NCBI RefSeq assembly: GCF_900113335.1
Contig: NZ_FOOX01000012.1
Coordinates: 62,001-126,000 of the forward strand
Length of the DNA: 64,000 nt
Reading direction: 5' to 3'
DNA from: Desulfotruncus arcticus DSM 17038
GTDB lineage: Bacteria > Bacillota > Desulfotomaculia > Desulfotomaculales > Desulfallaceae
Shown here: piece by piece, positions 26,650-35,145 of the stretch
Layout of the letters: the number at the start of each line of letters is the position of its first letter
Numbering within the stretch: the stretch's first letter is position 1
Made by a program: the position numbers and the translations under genes
The notes under the pieces: model-generated
What the model was told of the DNA's origin: nothing
The model's input: the letters and a program-made list of their open reading frames with translations, nothing else
Database searches by the model: none

Positions 26650-28068
26650 ATGTTATGGGTACCGGTTGACAGATCTTCGGACAACCCTTTGTATCGCCAG
26701 ATTTACGATCAAATACGCGCACATATTTTAAACGGCCACATTAAGATTGGCGAGAAGCTGCCGCCTACCCGCGCTTTAGCGTCCAACCTCGGGGTATCCA
26801 GAAATGTTATTATAGAGGCTTATGATCAATTAAGGGCAGAGGGCTTTATTGAAAGCCGGCAGGGGGCATCCACTTATGTGGCCGAAGGAACCTTCCTGGA
26901 AGAATTCCAGGCAATTGAGCCTGCCGGGCCGGATTTCCCAATTCCCCGTACAAAAGAAGATAATGTAATAGATTTCCGCTCCGGCATTCCTTTATTAAAC
27001 TCATTTCCCAGGAAAATTTGGGAGTGCGCCACCCGCCGCGCCATATCGGAGGCCCCGGACGCAGTATTTGGCTATGGAAGCCCCGAGGGTCTCCCCGAAT
27101 TAAGACATATTCTTTCCCGTTACCTGGTTAAAACCAGGGGACTTCGCTGCCGGCCGGACCAAATCGTCATCACCACCGGCGCCACCCAGGCTTTTACACT
27201 GATAACCAGACTTTTATTATCCCCGGAAACGGACGTGGTTATAGAAGATCCAGTAACCTATGAAATACCGAATATATTTTCGCTTTCCGATTGTTCAGTC
27301 GTCCCCGTACCGGTGGATGAATATGGAATGAGGACGGACCTGCTGCCTTTAGATAAGAAACCGGGAATTGTTTTTGTGACCCCTTCACACCAGTTTCCCA
27401 TAGGCGGGACATTGCCTATCCAAAGAAGGATACAGTTAATCCAGTTCAGCAGGAAATCCGGCTGCTACATTGTTGAGGACGATTACGACAGCGAGTTTTG
27501 TTTTAACAGCAATCCCGTCAATTCCTTGCAGGGATTGGAGCCTGAAAAGGTAATCTATGTGGGAACGTTCAGCAAAATCCTTTCTCCGGCATTGAGACTC
27601 GGCTATCTTATACTTCCTTACCCTCTGGTGGAACGCTGCCGCAATTTGAAATGGTATATGGATCTTCATACCTCGTCTTTGGAACAAATAACCCTTGCCT
27701 GCTTCATCGAAGAAATGAGCCTGGAGCGACATATTTCAGCCATGAAGAAAATATATAAAAGAGTTAGACAAACGCTCATTGATTCTCTCCACAGTTTTTT
27801 TCCGGGCCAAGTACGTATACTGGGAAATTCAGCAGGGCTGCACCTTACCGCTGAATTTCAGGATGTCATATTCTCGGAACAACTTATAAGGAAAGCGTTG
27901 GACCAGGGGGTTCGCATTTACCCGGTGGAACAACACGCCATTTGCAAAAACAGGCATTTGAACCGAATCATTCTTGGTTACGGGAATTTAACACAAGAGA
28001 AGGTTGAAGAAGGCATAAGGAGATTGAGGACTGCCCTGGAAGAGAAAAAATATAAGACCTCTTTATGA
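26650..28068 (+). CDS. MocR/GabR-type regulator (GntR HTH fused to aminotransferase domain)
   Basis: A 472-residue protein. It has an N-terminal GntR winged helix (about residues 10-75: NPLYRQIYDQIRAHI, LPPTRALASNLGVSRNVII) and a class I aminotransferase-like domain with the PLP lysine in VGTFSKILSPALRLGY. MocR proteins bind PLP and an amino compound to switch transcription. ATG 26650 is chosen because GGAGG lies 8 bases upstream; earlier in-frame starts are too close to that site. A TATAAT box near 26571 may be its -10. It is divergent from proline dehydrogenase, a plausible target. Confidence 0.9.
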   Translation: MLWVPVDRSSDNPLYRQIYDQIRAHILNGHIKIGEKLPPTRALASNLGVSRNVIIEAYDQLRAEGFIESRQGASTYVAEGTFLEEFQAIEPAGPDFPIPRTKEDNVIDFRSGIPLLNSFPRKIWECATRRAISEAPDAVFGYGSPEGLPELRHILSRYLVKTRGLRCRPDQIVITTGATQAFTLITRLLLSPETDVVIEDPVTYEIPNIFSLSDCSVVPVPVDEYGMRTDLLPLDKKPGIVFVTPSHQFPIGGTLPIQRRIQLIQFSRKSGCYIVEDDYDSEFCFNSNPVNSLQGLEPEKVIYVGTFSKILSPALRLGYLILPYPLVERCRNLKWYMDLHTSSLEQITLACFIEEMSLERHISAMKKIYKRVRQTLIDSLHSFFPGQVRILGNSAGLHLTAEFQDVIFSEQLIRKALDQGVRIYPVEQHAICKNRHLNRIILGYGNLTQEKVEEGIRRLRTALEEKKYKTSL

Positions 28069-28157
28069 TATCGCTAAAGCGGATTGGCGGGCATATCCGG
28101 AACAATCCGGTCTAGTTGGCGCAAATTGAGGGCTAAGATGAGGAGAGTAGGGAGTTT

Positions 28158-29003
28158 ATGAATTATATTGAGATAGTGAATGACGCCATACAATATATTG
28201 AGTCCAACTTACACCGGAGGTTGTCCCTGGAGGAACTGGCCTCCCGGTACTTCATCTCTCCCATGTATTTCTACCGCATCTTTCGGGCAGTAACCAATCA
28301 GACAGTTAAATCATATGTTCTGGCGCGAAAGCTTTCCGCAGCCGCCCTGGCATTAAAAAATACAAACCTTAATGTGGCGGACATTGCCTTCCGGTACGGT
28401 TTCAATTCCCATGAGCAGTTTACCCGGGACTTTCTGAAAAAGTTTCACGTTACCCCCAGCCACTGCAGGAAAGAGAATATTTCTGTTTCATTGATGGCTG
28501 AGATGGATATTGTTGAGCGGGATTTCAGAAATAAAAATAATGAAATAGTTGTTGACTACTCCTGCCGGGAGATTGAAGAAATAAAACTGTTGGGCAGGGA
28601 AGTCCGTTTTAATCCGTGGAATTCATGCGAGCTGGAAGAAATATTGCGCAAGGCCCTTGGTTTTATCGAGGAATACATTGACCGGGGCACTGCCGGGCTG
28701 CTGTACAGCACTGTCCAACTTGAACCGGGCGATCCTCCCCGTATTTATTGTTTTTATGGTATAACCGAAGAGGAATATTCGGGAGACAGAGCGGGGTTGG
28801 TGAAGAGGAATATTCCCCGGTCCCGATACGCCATATTCAGATATCCGGGTAACATGGGATTAATTTTTCGTACTGTGGAAAAAGATTTTTATAAATGGCT
28901 TAATGTAACGAAATTTGAAATTAACAAGATGGCAGGTATAGATTATTTCACTGAGGATTGCGTGCAGACAGAGGTTTTTAATATATACATCCCGGTGCTT
29001 TGA
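28158..29003 (+). CDS. AraC-family regulator with GyrI-like effector domain
   Basis: A 281-residue protein. It has two AraC helix-turn-helices at about residues 8-105 (LSLEELASRYFISPMYFYRI, VADIAFRYGFNSHEQFTRDF), then a C-terminal GyrI/SOUL-like small-molecule binding domain (about 130-280). Proteins of this build respond to hydrophobic compounds. It precedes a methyltransferase gene, and a truncated copy of its own N-terminus follows that gene. Confidence 0.9.
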   Translation: MNYIEIVNDAIQYIESNLHRRLSLEELASRYFISPMYFYRIFRAVTNQTVKSYVLARKLSAAALALKNTNLNVADIAFRYGFNSHEQFTRDFLKKFHVTPSHCRKENISVSLMAEMDIVERDFRNKNNEIVVDYSCREIEEIKLLGREVRFNPWNSCELEEILRKALGFIEEYIDRGTAGLLYSTVQLEPGDPPRIYCFYGITEEEYSGDRAGLVKRNIPRSRYAIFRYPGNMGLIFRTVEKDFYKWLNVTKFEINKMAGIDYFTEDCVQTEVFNIYIPVL

Positions 29004-29083
29004 ATTGATTATGTTAAAAAAGCTCAAGATTTTACTCTCAATCCCGGATATTATTTAGTTAAAACCCGGGAGGAGGCTATTAG

Positions 29084-30010
29084 ATGAAAGAGAACCAAGG
29101 AAGCTACACCGCGCTGTTAATGGCCTACGTTCGTGGCTACCACGCCATGCACGGCACCCCCAAGATTTTTGAGGACAATCTGGCTTATCGTTTGCTGAAG
29201 GAGGAGGAGAGGGCGGCCTTTGACCGGCAGTTTACACCTCCTGTCCAGTTTATTGAGTCTATAGATCCTGTGAGTGCGGCATCGTGCCATGACCGGGCCG
29301 ATTGTCTGGCGTGGTCAATGCGGGCCGTGCCTACCACCTCCCAGGCCATTAGCCGCTCGAGGTATGCGGAAGACGCCCTTGAGGAGGCTGTCCGGCAGGG
29401 GGTGCGACAGTATGTGATCCTCGGCGCGGGGCTGGACACCTTTGCTTTTAGACGCCCGGAGATGCTGGGACAGCTACAGGTGTTCGAGCTAGACCATCCC
29501 GCTACGCAAGACTTTAAGCGCTCCCGCATCGCCGAGCTGGGCTGGGAGCCTCCGGCGCAGCTGCACTTCGTTCCGGTGGATTTCACCAGGGAAAGCCTGG
29601 CGGCGGCATTGGCCCGATCATCGTATGATTCCAGGGCACTAAGCTTCTTCAGCTGGCTGGGGGTTACATATTACCTGCCCCGCCAAGCGATATTCGACAC
29701 ATTGTGCTCTTTTGCCGGTATCACTCCTGCGGGTAGCACTATAATTTTCGATTACCTGGATACTGAAGCGTTTGTCCCGGGGAAAGCGGCCGGGCGCATG
29801 AAAATGGCCATGGAGAAATGCCGGGAATGGGGGGAACCGATGATTACAGGCTTTGACCCGGCCGCCCTGGCCGGGGACCTGGCACAGCAGGGCTTACGCC
29901 TCCGGGAGAACTTAAGCCCGGCCGACATTGAAAAACGTTATTTCCAGGGACGCACAGACGGTTATTATGCCTGCGAGCACGTGCACTTTGCCTGGGCAGT
30001 GGTGGAATAA
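29084..30010 (+). CDS. Class I SAM methyltransferase (leucine carboxyl methyltransferase-like)
   Basis: A 308-residue protein of the PPM1/LCMT-type family. The SAM-binding motif is VILGAGLDTFAFR near residue 108, with VFELDHPATQ as the acidic ribose-binding strand and FSWLGVTYYLP further on. Bacterial members methylate carboxyl or hydroxyl groups of small molecules; the substrate is unknown. AGGAGG precedes the ATG. It lies between an AraC regulator and its truncated paralogue, so the regulator probably controls it. Confidence 0.88.
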   Translation: MKENQGSYTALLMAYVRGYHAMHGTPKIFEDNLAYRLLKEEERAAFDRQFTPPVQFIESIDPVSAASCHDRADCLAWSMRAVPTTSQAISRSRYAEDALEEAVRQGVRQYVILGAGLDTFAFRRPEMLGQLQVFELDHPATQDFKRSRIAELGWEPPAQLHFVPVDFTRESLAAALARSSYDSRALSFFSWLGVTYYLPRQAIFDTLCSFAGITPAGSTIIFDYLDTEAFVPGKAAGRMKMAMEKCREWGEPMITGFDPAALAGDLAQQGLRLRENLSPADIEKRYFQGRTDGYYACEHVHFAWAVVE

Positions 30011-30082
30011 AAACAATATAATTTTTAAAAGATTTAGGATGAACAAAGTAAAAGCCGGTTTGATTACCTGGAGAGAGAGTTT

Positions 30083-30307
30083 ATGGATTACATTGAAATG
30101 GTCAATGACGCCATACAATATATCGAGTCCAACTTGCACCGGAAGCTATCCCTGGAGGAACTGGCCGCCAGGTATTATATATCCCCCACGTATTTCCATC
30201 GCATCTTCCGGGCGGTAGCCAATCAGACAGTTAAATCATATATCCTGGGGCGAAAGTTTTCCGCAGCCGCCCTGGCATTGAAAAAAACAGACCGTAATGT
30301 GGCGGAC
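30083..30307 (+). pseudogene. Truncated AraC regulator paralogue
   Basis: Reads MDYIEMVNDAIQYIESNLHR and continues colinearly with the first 75 residues of the 28158-29003 protein, up to NVADM. It then passes without a stop into Lhr-derived sequence. Only the first helix-turn-helix and part of the second remain. Confidence 0.9.
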
Positions 30308-31069
30308 ATGACCAAATTTACACCCCTCCAGGCGGAAAGCAAGCGGGGTTTCGGTCGCCGCGCGGGATATAACCGCTGGTCGGCTTCGCGTCCTTTACAG
30401 GGCAGTTGGTATATCTGCCGGATAGTGAAGAGCGGGATCTCATCGAGCGAGAGGAACTGATCAAAGAGAGGATCCGCCAGCTTTTTGCCCGCTATGGCGT
30501 ACTTTTCCGCGAGCTGCTCCAGCACGAATTGCCCGAAATGCAGTGGCGGCGGATTTTTCGCACGCTGCATCTGATGGAATTTTCCGGGGAGATTTACGCC
30601 GTGCATTTTTTTGCCCAAATCACCGGTTTGCAGTTTGTATCCCGGGAAGCCAATCGTTTCTTACGCCAGGAATTGAACGAGGATAGCATTTACTGGCTGA
30701 ACGCGGCCGACCCGGCCTCGCCCTGCGGGCTTAAACTTCCCGGTATGGACGAAGGCCTGCCCGCCCGCCTGCCAACCATTTTTGTCGTGTTTCACGGCAC
30801 CCGGCTGAAACTGGTGGCCAAACGCAACGGCAAAGAGCTGTTGATCAAAGCTGAACCTGATGATCCGGCTGTCCCCGCGTATTTTGCCTTTTGCAGAACC
30901 CTCTTGACTCGTGAGTTTAATCCATTAAAAAGCGTAATCGTAGAAACCGTTAACGGCCGTCCGATCACGGAAAGCCCCTATAAAAAAGCTTTACAAAGCA
31001 TTGGTTTTACCGCCGAATACAAAAGTCTGATATTGAGACGACAATATTAGGCCGGGGTGTCAAGGGGAC
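30308..31069 (+). pseudogene. Lhr helicase C-terminal fragment (copy 3)
   Basis: From TGACCAAATTTAC onward it follows Lhr codons from about 1255 to the stop: FTPLQAESKRGFGRRAGYNR, a one-base loss near 30411, then 214 open codons ending in SLILRRQY. The match continues about 20 bases past the stop (TAGGCCGGGGTGTCAAGGGG), as at the intact gene. Long enough to be transcribed, but without helicase motifs or a start. Confidence 0.92.
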
Positions 31070-31173
31070 GCCAGTTTGCAACTGCATTCAACAAGAATTT
31101 TATTCCCATGTACCGGTATTGTTGCCTATCTTATTAGATCATCAGGACTACCTAAGATAGAAAGATCCGTTCG

Positions 31174-31521
31174 TTAAGAAATGAGCAACTGTATTTTTCC
31201 GAGCACTTCTGCAGTAACCCGCATCGGGGCCGTAAACACATATTTTACGTTTCTGGCTTGCCAGTCCAGGCTTTTAACCTGGTCCGCCAGAACAACGCCG
31301 GAGATTTCCAGTTCGTCTGGCAGCAAAACCTCGAAAGGATAACCTTTTACCTTTGACGTAATCGGGCATACCAAAGCCAAGCCAACTTTTCCGTTGTAAC
31401 TTTGCGGCGATATTACCAGCGCCGGCCTCAAACCGGCCTGTTCATGCCCTGATTGCGGATTAAACTGTAACCGTACTATATCACCACGGCCGGGAATATA
31501 TATTGCGCCTGCCGTTACCAT
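31174..31521 (-). CDS. mazF: MazF/PemK-type mRNA interferase toxin
   Basis: A 115-residue toxin of the type II MazEF class. It has the PemK fold: RGDIVRLQFNPQSGHEQAGL, RPALVISP, LVCPITSK and LADQVKSLDW. Such toxins cut mRNA at short sequence sites unless bound by the antitoxin. Its start overlaps the end of the antitoxin gene by 7 bases. The pair sits among gene relics beside Lhr copy 3. Confidence 0.92.
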   Translation of the reverse strand: MVTAGAIYIPGRGDIVRLQFNPQSGHEQAGLRPALVISPQSYNGKVGLALVCPITSKVKGYPFEVLLPDELEISGVVLADQVKSLDWQARNVKYVFTAPMRVTAEVLGKIQLLIS

Positions 31522-31748
31522 ACTTCACGACCGACAGGTTTTCCGGTGTCCACTTCTCTGTGCAGGTTTTCGGGTGTGACGCCGGACAATAATGTTTCCA
31601 GACTATAGCTCCTTGGCCGGATAATAATAGCGTCGTCCCCCAATATAATCTCAACAGGTGTGCCTTCGGCCAGTCCCGCCTTCTGGGCGAGGCTTTTGGG
31701 AATTCGTATTCCCAAACTATTGCCCCATTTCTGAATATGATATTGCAT
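31515..31748 (-). CDS. mazE: MazE-type antitoxin (AbrB/SpoVT fold)
   Basis: A 77-residue antitoxin. The N-terminal swapped-hairpin DNA-binding domain shows QKWGNSLGIRIPKSLAQKAG and VEIILGDDAIIIRP; the flexible C-terminal tail should wrap the toxin. It precedes mazF, as usual, and the complex should repress its own promoter. Confidence 0.92.
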   Translation of the reverse strand: MQYHIQKWGNSLGIRIPKSLAQKAGLAEGTPVEIILGDDAIIIRPRSYSLETLLSGVTPENLHREVDTGKPVGREVW

Positions 31749-31785
31749 AACCGATCCCCGCCTTTAGCTCAATATGTTTATACAT

Positions 31786-31814
31786 AGTATATACAAAACA
31801 TGAACTGCTGTCAA
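31786..31814 (-). promoter_or_regulatory. mazEF promoter
   Basis: On the minus strand TTGACA and TATACT are 17 bases apart, just upstream of mazE. The -10 region overlaps an AT-rich partial palindrome (GTTTATACATAGTATATAC) that may be the MazE operator. Confidence 0.75.
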
Positions 31815-31854
31815 ATATTGAGACATTCCTCCCTGTTAATCAGGCTACAGAGCT

Positions 31855-32284
31855 TTGGCTATTAACCAGCAAATTTTTAGGGACTTAAGCCTTGTCGAAG
31901 AGCTCATTATGGGGATATTGAAGGTGTTTCAGAAGAAGCTCCTCCTGTTCATTTTAACGAGGCATGATTATCCGAGGAATATTCTGGAATTGAGACGACA
32001 ATATAAGCCGGGGTATTTATCTTTATTCAAAGGGCGCAATTGCGCTACCGGTATACAAATTAAATGTTCCTGTCACTATATTTCTTTCTGGAATTAAGGG
32101 AGCATCTTTACTTAATCATCAGTTACCATTCAATAATTAAGTTAGGTGTCCCCTTAAATTCGTGGAAGAACCAACAAAAAACAACTGGTGAAATACTTTC
32201 CAATCCTCGTCCCATTTCTTTCGTGGTCAAAATGGGGTGTGGCTCCGCGGAAAACAGATTAGGGTGTAAGGCTGGCTAAAATTA
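31855..32284. other. Debris including a micro-copy of the Lhr 3-prime end
   Basis: At 31985-32015 the sequence TGGAATTGAGACGACAATAT, followed by AAGCCGGGGT, repeats the last codons and downstream bases of Lhr. The rest of the stretch has no gene I can support; a GGTGTCCCC motif occurs at 32147. Confidence 0.5.
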
Positions 32285-32482
32285 TAGTATATTTTAAATA
32301 TCAGTCTCAGCATCTTCAATACGGGTTTGAGGAGTACAAATGGATAAATCCAAAGGAAATCGTTATATTGCACTGGATTCGAACGGAATGCATGTTTGGT
32401 TGTCAGGATTACGGAGAGAATGCTTCCTGTCCTCCCAATGTCCCGTCTATAGATGAGTGCCGGGCGTTTTTTCAAGAGTAAT
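32285..32482 (+). pseudogene. DUF2284 metal-binding protein, N-terminal fragment
   Basis: Reads YLKYQSQHLQYGFEEYKWIN, then CMFGCQDYGENASCPPNVPS and CRAFFQE before TAA. The cysteine pattern (CX3CX2YG...SCPP) is that of DUF2284 proteins, which are normally about 170-200 residues. The rest is lost, and the next gene starts within the ruined tail. Confidence 0.75.
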
Positions 32483-32528
32483 AAGCGTTTTTATTATCTT
32501 TTTTGATCACATGGGATGGAGTGATGAT

Positions 32529-33089
32529 ATGAATAATGAAATTATGTTTGAAAATAGAGCTACTTTCAGGAATTGGCTTTTTGAAAACCATAGTGTTAGT
32601 AAAGGAGTATGGCTAATATTTGGTAAGACAAGTCAATTAAAAACCATTAAACCGGATGAAGCGCTGGAAGAGGCTTTATGCTTTGGATGGATTGATGGTC
32701 AGTTGAAAAGTATTGACGATGAAAAATATTTGAAGAGATTTACTCCAAGAAGAAAAGGAAGTAAATGGTCGGAGAGAAATAGAAGCTTAGCAACTATCCT
32801 TATAGAAAACGGTAAAATGACCGAATATGGCATAGCAGTGATTGAAGAGGCCAAAAAGAGCGGTACTTGGGATATACCTAAAAATAAACCAATCTCAGAG
32901 GAAGAAATCGAAATCTTGATTAATGCCTTATCGGGTACAGAGAAGGCATTATCTAACTTCTTAAAAATGCCCATGTCCGTTAAAAAAACTTACACCGGGT
33001 TATATTTAGACGCTAAAAAGGAAGAAACAAGAATTAAGAGGCTTCAGAAAATTATAGAGAGGCTTAATGAAAATAAAAAACCTATGTGA
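32529..33089 (+). CDS. YdeI/OmpD-associated family protein
   Basis: A 186-residue protein with the family's pattern: MFENRATFRNWLFENH, GVWLIFGK, EALCFGWIDGQLKSID, RFTPRRKGSKWSERN, and a basic C-terminus with a YdeI-like helical end. Close relatives are linked to resistance to cationic peptides in Bacillus, but mechanism is unclear. The start is uncertain: ATG 32529 is taken, and ATG 32511 is possible. AT-rich and isolated. Confidence 0.85.
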   Translation: MNNEIMFENRATFRNWLFENHSVSKGVWLIFGKTSQLKTIKPDEALEEALCFGWIDGQLKSIDDEKYLKRFTPRRKGSKWSERNRSLATILIENGKMTEYGIAVIEEAKKSGTWDIPKNKPISEEEIEILINALSGTEKALSNFLKMPMSVKKTYTGLYLDAKKEETRIKRLQKIIERLNENKKPM

Positions 33090-33243
33090 GGATATTGAAA
33101 AGGAAATCCCTCAGATGAAAAATTATCATTTTACGGATCAGATATCCGGCCGGGAAATTTCTTTCGATTACAGCCTGAAGCCCGGAGTTTCTTGTCGCTC
33201 TTTTTTCATTATTAATAAAAAAGTTTGGGAGATTAAAAAATGA
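33085..33243 (+). pseudogene. MutS-family protein fragment
   Basis: Reads DIEKEIPQMKNYHFTDQISG then REISFDYSLKPGVS and soon a TGA. This is the strand-helix region near the end of MutS/MutS-like ATPase domains (NYHF...FDYKLKPG). Nothing else of the gene is present. A further short open stretch (VEAGADDIYRYLIPNRINVQ) follows and is not recognised. Confidence 0.65.
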
Positions 33244-33313
33244 AGCGTTGAAGCGGGCGCGGATGATATTTATCGCTACCTGATCCCAAATAGAATCAAT
33301 GTCCAGGTGATCA

Positions 33314-33343
33314 ATGTCACATGTTTTAGGTAACATGTGACAT
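33314..33343. promoter_or_regulatory. Inverted repeat, candidate activator site upstream of the sigma-54 promoter
   Basis: ATGTCACATGTT and AACATGTGACAT form a perfect 12-base inverted repeat with 6 bases between, and a further TGTCACAT half-site follows at 33348. It is centred about 90 bases upstream of the -24 box, where enhancer-binding proteins usually bind. The run of T after the right arm means a terminator role cannot be excluded. Confidence 0.5.
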
Positions 33344-33415
33344 TTTTGTCACATAAATTTTATTTTTCTTTTATAAAAAATGCCGGTTTTAGAGCACTAA
33401 AGAATGTTTACCAAT

Positions 33416-33431
33416 TGGCACAAGTATTGCT
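33416..33431 (+). promoter_or_regulatory. Sigma-54 promoter (-24/-12), plus operon
   Basis: TGGCACAAGTATTGCT matches the sigma-54 consensus TGGCAC-N5-TTGCW exactly. It lies 46 bases before the first gene of the DUF2148/CoA-ligase/thiolase operon, and two sigma-54 activator genes lie downstream. Confidence 0.88.
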
Positions 33432-33476
33432 TTATATGCTGCATATAAATGTAATTTTTATAGGGAGGTAAAGATT

Positions 33477-34262
33477 ATGCCTGTTATTAACATCAACGAT
33501 TGGCCGCCATTTGCTCCATCAGATATGGCAAGACGGGAAGGCTCGTTGAATGTTGCCAGGTTAATGGCAAACGCTGCTTTAACAGCTCCAAAAGGAGGTG
33601 GAGTTGATCAAATTGAGTGTTGCATTGTGTATGGGCAACAGGAACAGGAACAAATCGCTAAAAAGGTTGAAGAATTAGCAACCCATAATCAGAAAAATAC
33701 AACCTGGTATCGTACAGCCAGGGCAGAAGCTATTATGGCGCGCGAAGCGGATTGCATTTTATTTATAGGTAATTATAGAGCCGGTGACAGTCCCTTTGAT
33801 GTTGGATGCGGGCTATGCGGCGGCGACAAACTTTGTGCACATGTTTATAGTCAACGTCAAAGCAAATATGGCCAAATAGATTTAATTGAAGGGAAAGAAC
33901 AAAGAGAGCACCGGTTAATAGATGGTCCCTTATGCACATTTTGGGTAGGCGATTTGGGATATGCCGTAGGATCTGCTTCATTCTTAGCCAGACAAATGTT
34001 TGTTGATTCCCGTCCGCTTGTCAGCGTAGGGATCGCAGGGCAAAAATTTGGTTACTGCAGTAATTCTTCTATAGTTTTAGCTTTACCGATAGCTTCACTT
34101 CAGAAAAACCCATTTGTTGATATTATGCCGGATTATCATATGCTATCCTTCGACAAGGCGGTCAAACAGTTACGCAAAAATTATGTAGTAACTCGCCAAG
34201 TGCATTGGTATGACTATAAAAATTGGTTTCCTAAAGTGAAGCAAGAAGAGGAGGAAGTATAG
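33477..34262 (+). CDS. DUF2148 ferredoxin-domain protein 1
   Basis: A 261-residue protein. A cysteine cluster CGLCGGDKLC near residue 112 is of the sort that binds an iron-sulfur cluster. It has the family core AREADCILFIGNYRAGDSP and DLGYAVGSASFLARQMFVDS, and later VSVGIAGQKFGYCSNSS. DUF2148 proteins are uncharacterised. This one opens the sigma-54 operon after a GGGAGG ribosome site, and its stop abuts the start of a paralogue. The pair likely acts as a heterodimer, by inference from adjacency and similarity. Confidence 0.75.
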   Translation: MPVININDWPPFAPSDMARREGSLNVARLMANAALTAPKGGGVDQIECCIVYGQQEQEQIAKKVEELATHNQKNTTWYRTARAEAIMAREADCILFIGNYRAGDSPFDVGCGLCGGDKLCAHVYSQRQSKYGQIDLIEGKEQREHRLIDGPLCTFWVGDLGYAVGSASFLARQMFVDSRPLVSVGIAGQKFGYCSNSSIVLALPIASLQKNPFVDIMPDYHMLSFDKAVKQLRKNYVVTRQVHWYDYKNWFPKVKQEEEEV

Positions 34263-35075
34263 ATGGCAAGGATAGATGGGAACAAGGCGGCAAATGAAAA
34301 CCTGATCGTCGCAGCGAAATTCGCAGCAGCGGCAGCCTTAAAAGCAAACAGGGTGGCAAAGACGGAGATTAAAACAAAGATATTCACTGATGAGGACATG
34401 CTTCCTATCGCTGAACTTTTAGGGATTATAGGAGAAGGTAATGCATTCGTCCAAGGGGACGGTGCTTGTATAAAAAAGGCTTATGAAAAAGGGACACCCG
34501 TTGTAGGATTACTCATTGGAGCAAATACAGTTTCCTCTGATCTTAATTGGAATTGCGGCGCCTGTGGTTTTGATACATGTGCCGAATTCAACAAGTACAG
34601 CAAAGGGCATAGAAGTCCAGGCATCTTTTATGTAGGTCCGTCATGTAACTGGAAATATTTTGATTTGGCTATGGCTGTGTGTTGGGCCGCTGCAGCTTTA
34701 GCCCAAATGAACATCGAAAACAGGGTTCAGGATAGTGTTGGTTTTGCGGCATTTAACCTTGGTTATCTTGAAGGTTGCAACACAATAACAGGAATTGCGA
34801 TTGGACCTGCAACAGATTATTACTATTATGACAGGCCGGAATTAAAGCATTCCTTTGATTTCAAAGAACACGAGGAATTTATATCGAATTGTCTCCCACA
34901 ATTTTACCAATCATTCTGCGGCGGCGGGCATCCTGTTGTTAAAAGCAAACCTGATTTCTTTATGGAGCCAAAATGCTTTAAGCCAATTAGCGACAAAGAA
35001 TTCGCGGCTCAACAACAAAACATCCTTAGCAGAGTTGTTGAGTTTATTGAAAAAGAAAAAAGCAAAGCACAGTAG
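34263..35075 (+). CDS. DUF2148 ferredoxin-domain protein 2
   Basis: A 270-residue paralogue of the preceding protein. CGACGFDTC near residue 100 resembles the four-cysteine cluster motif of the FeS family (CGxCGxxxC). The surrounding blocks PVVGLLIGANTV and FDLAMAVCWAAAALAQMNIE are family-typical, as is VGFAAFNLGYLEGCNT. It starts directly at the previous stop, in a different composition but the same operon. A redox or cluster-based role beside an acyl-CoA pathway is suggested; the reaction is unknown. Confidence 0.78.
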   Translation: MARIDGNKAANENLIVAAKFAAAAALKANRVAKTEIKTKIFTDEDMLPIAELLGIIGEGNAFVQGDGACIKKAYEKGTPVVGLLIGANTVSSDLNWNCGACGFDTCAEFNKYSKGHRSPGIFYVGPSCNWKYFDLAMAVCWAAAALAQMNIENRVQDSVGFAAFNLGYLEGCNTITGIAIGPATDYYYYDRPELKHSFDFKEHEEFISNCLPQFYQSFCGGGHPVVKSKPDFFMEPKCFKPISDKEFAAQQQNILSRVVEFIEKEKSKAQ

Positions 35076-35145
35076 TGACTGTACTGTTGATACTTGCCCG
35101 GTCAATTATATAAAATAAATATCGTGCATTTAAGGAAGTGTTCTA

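Noticed and set aside
30406-31050. The 214-codon ORF as a genuine small protein.
   Set aside because: It is the frameshifted tail of Lhr copy 3, without helicase motifs, start codon context or ribosome site.
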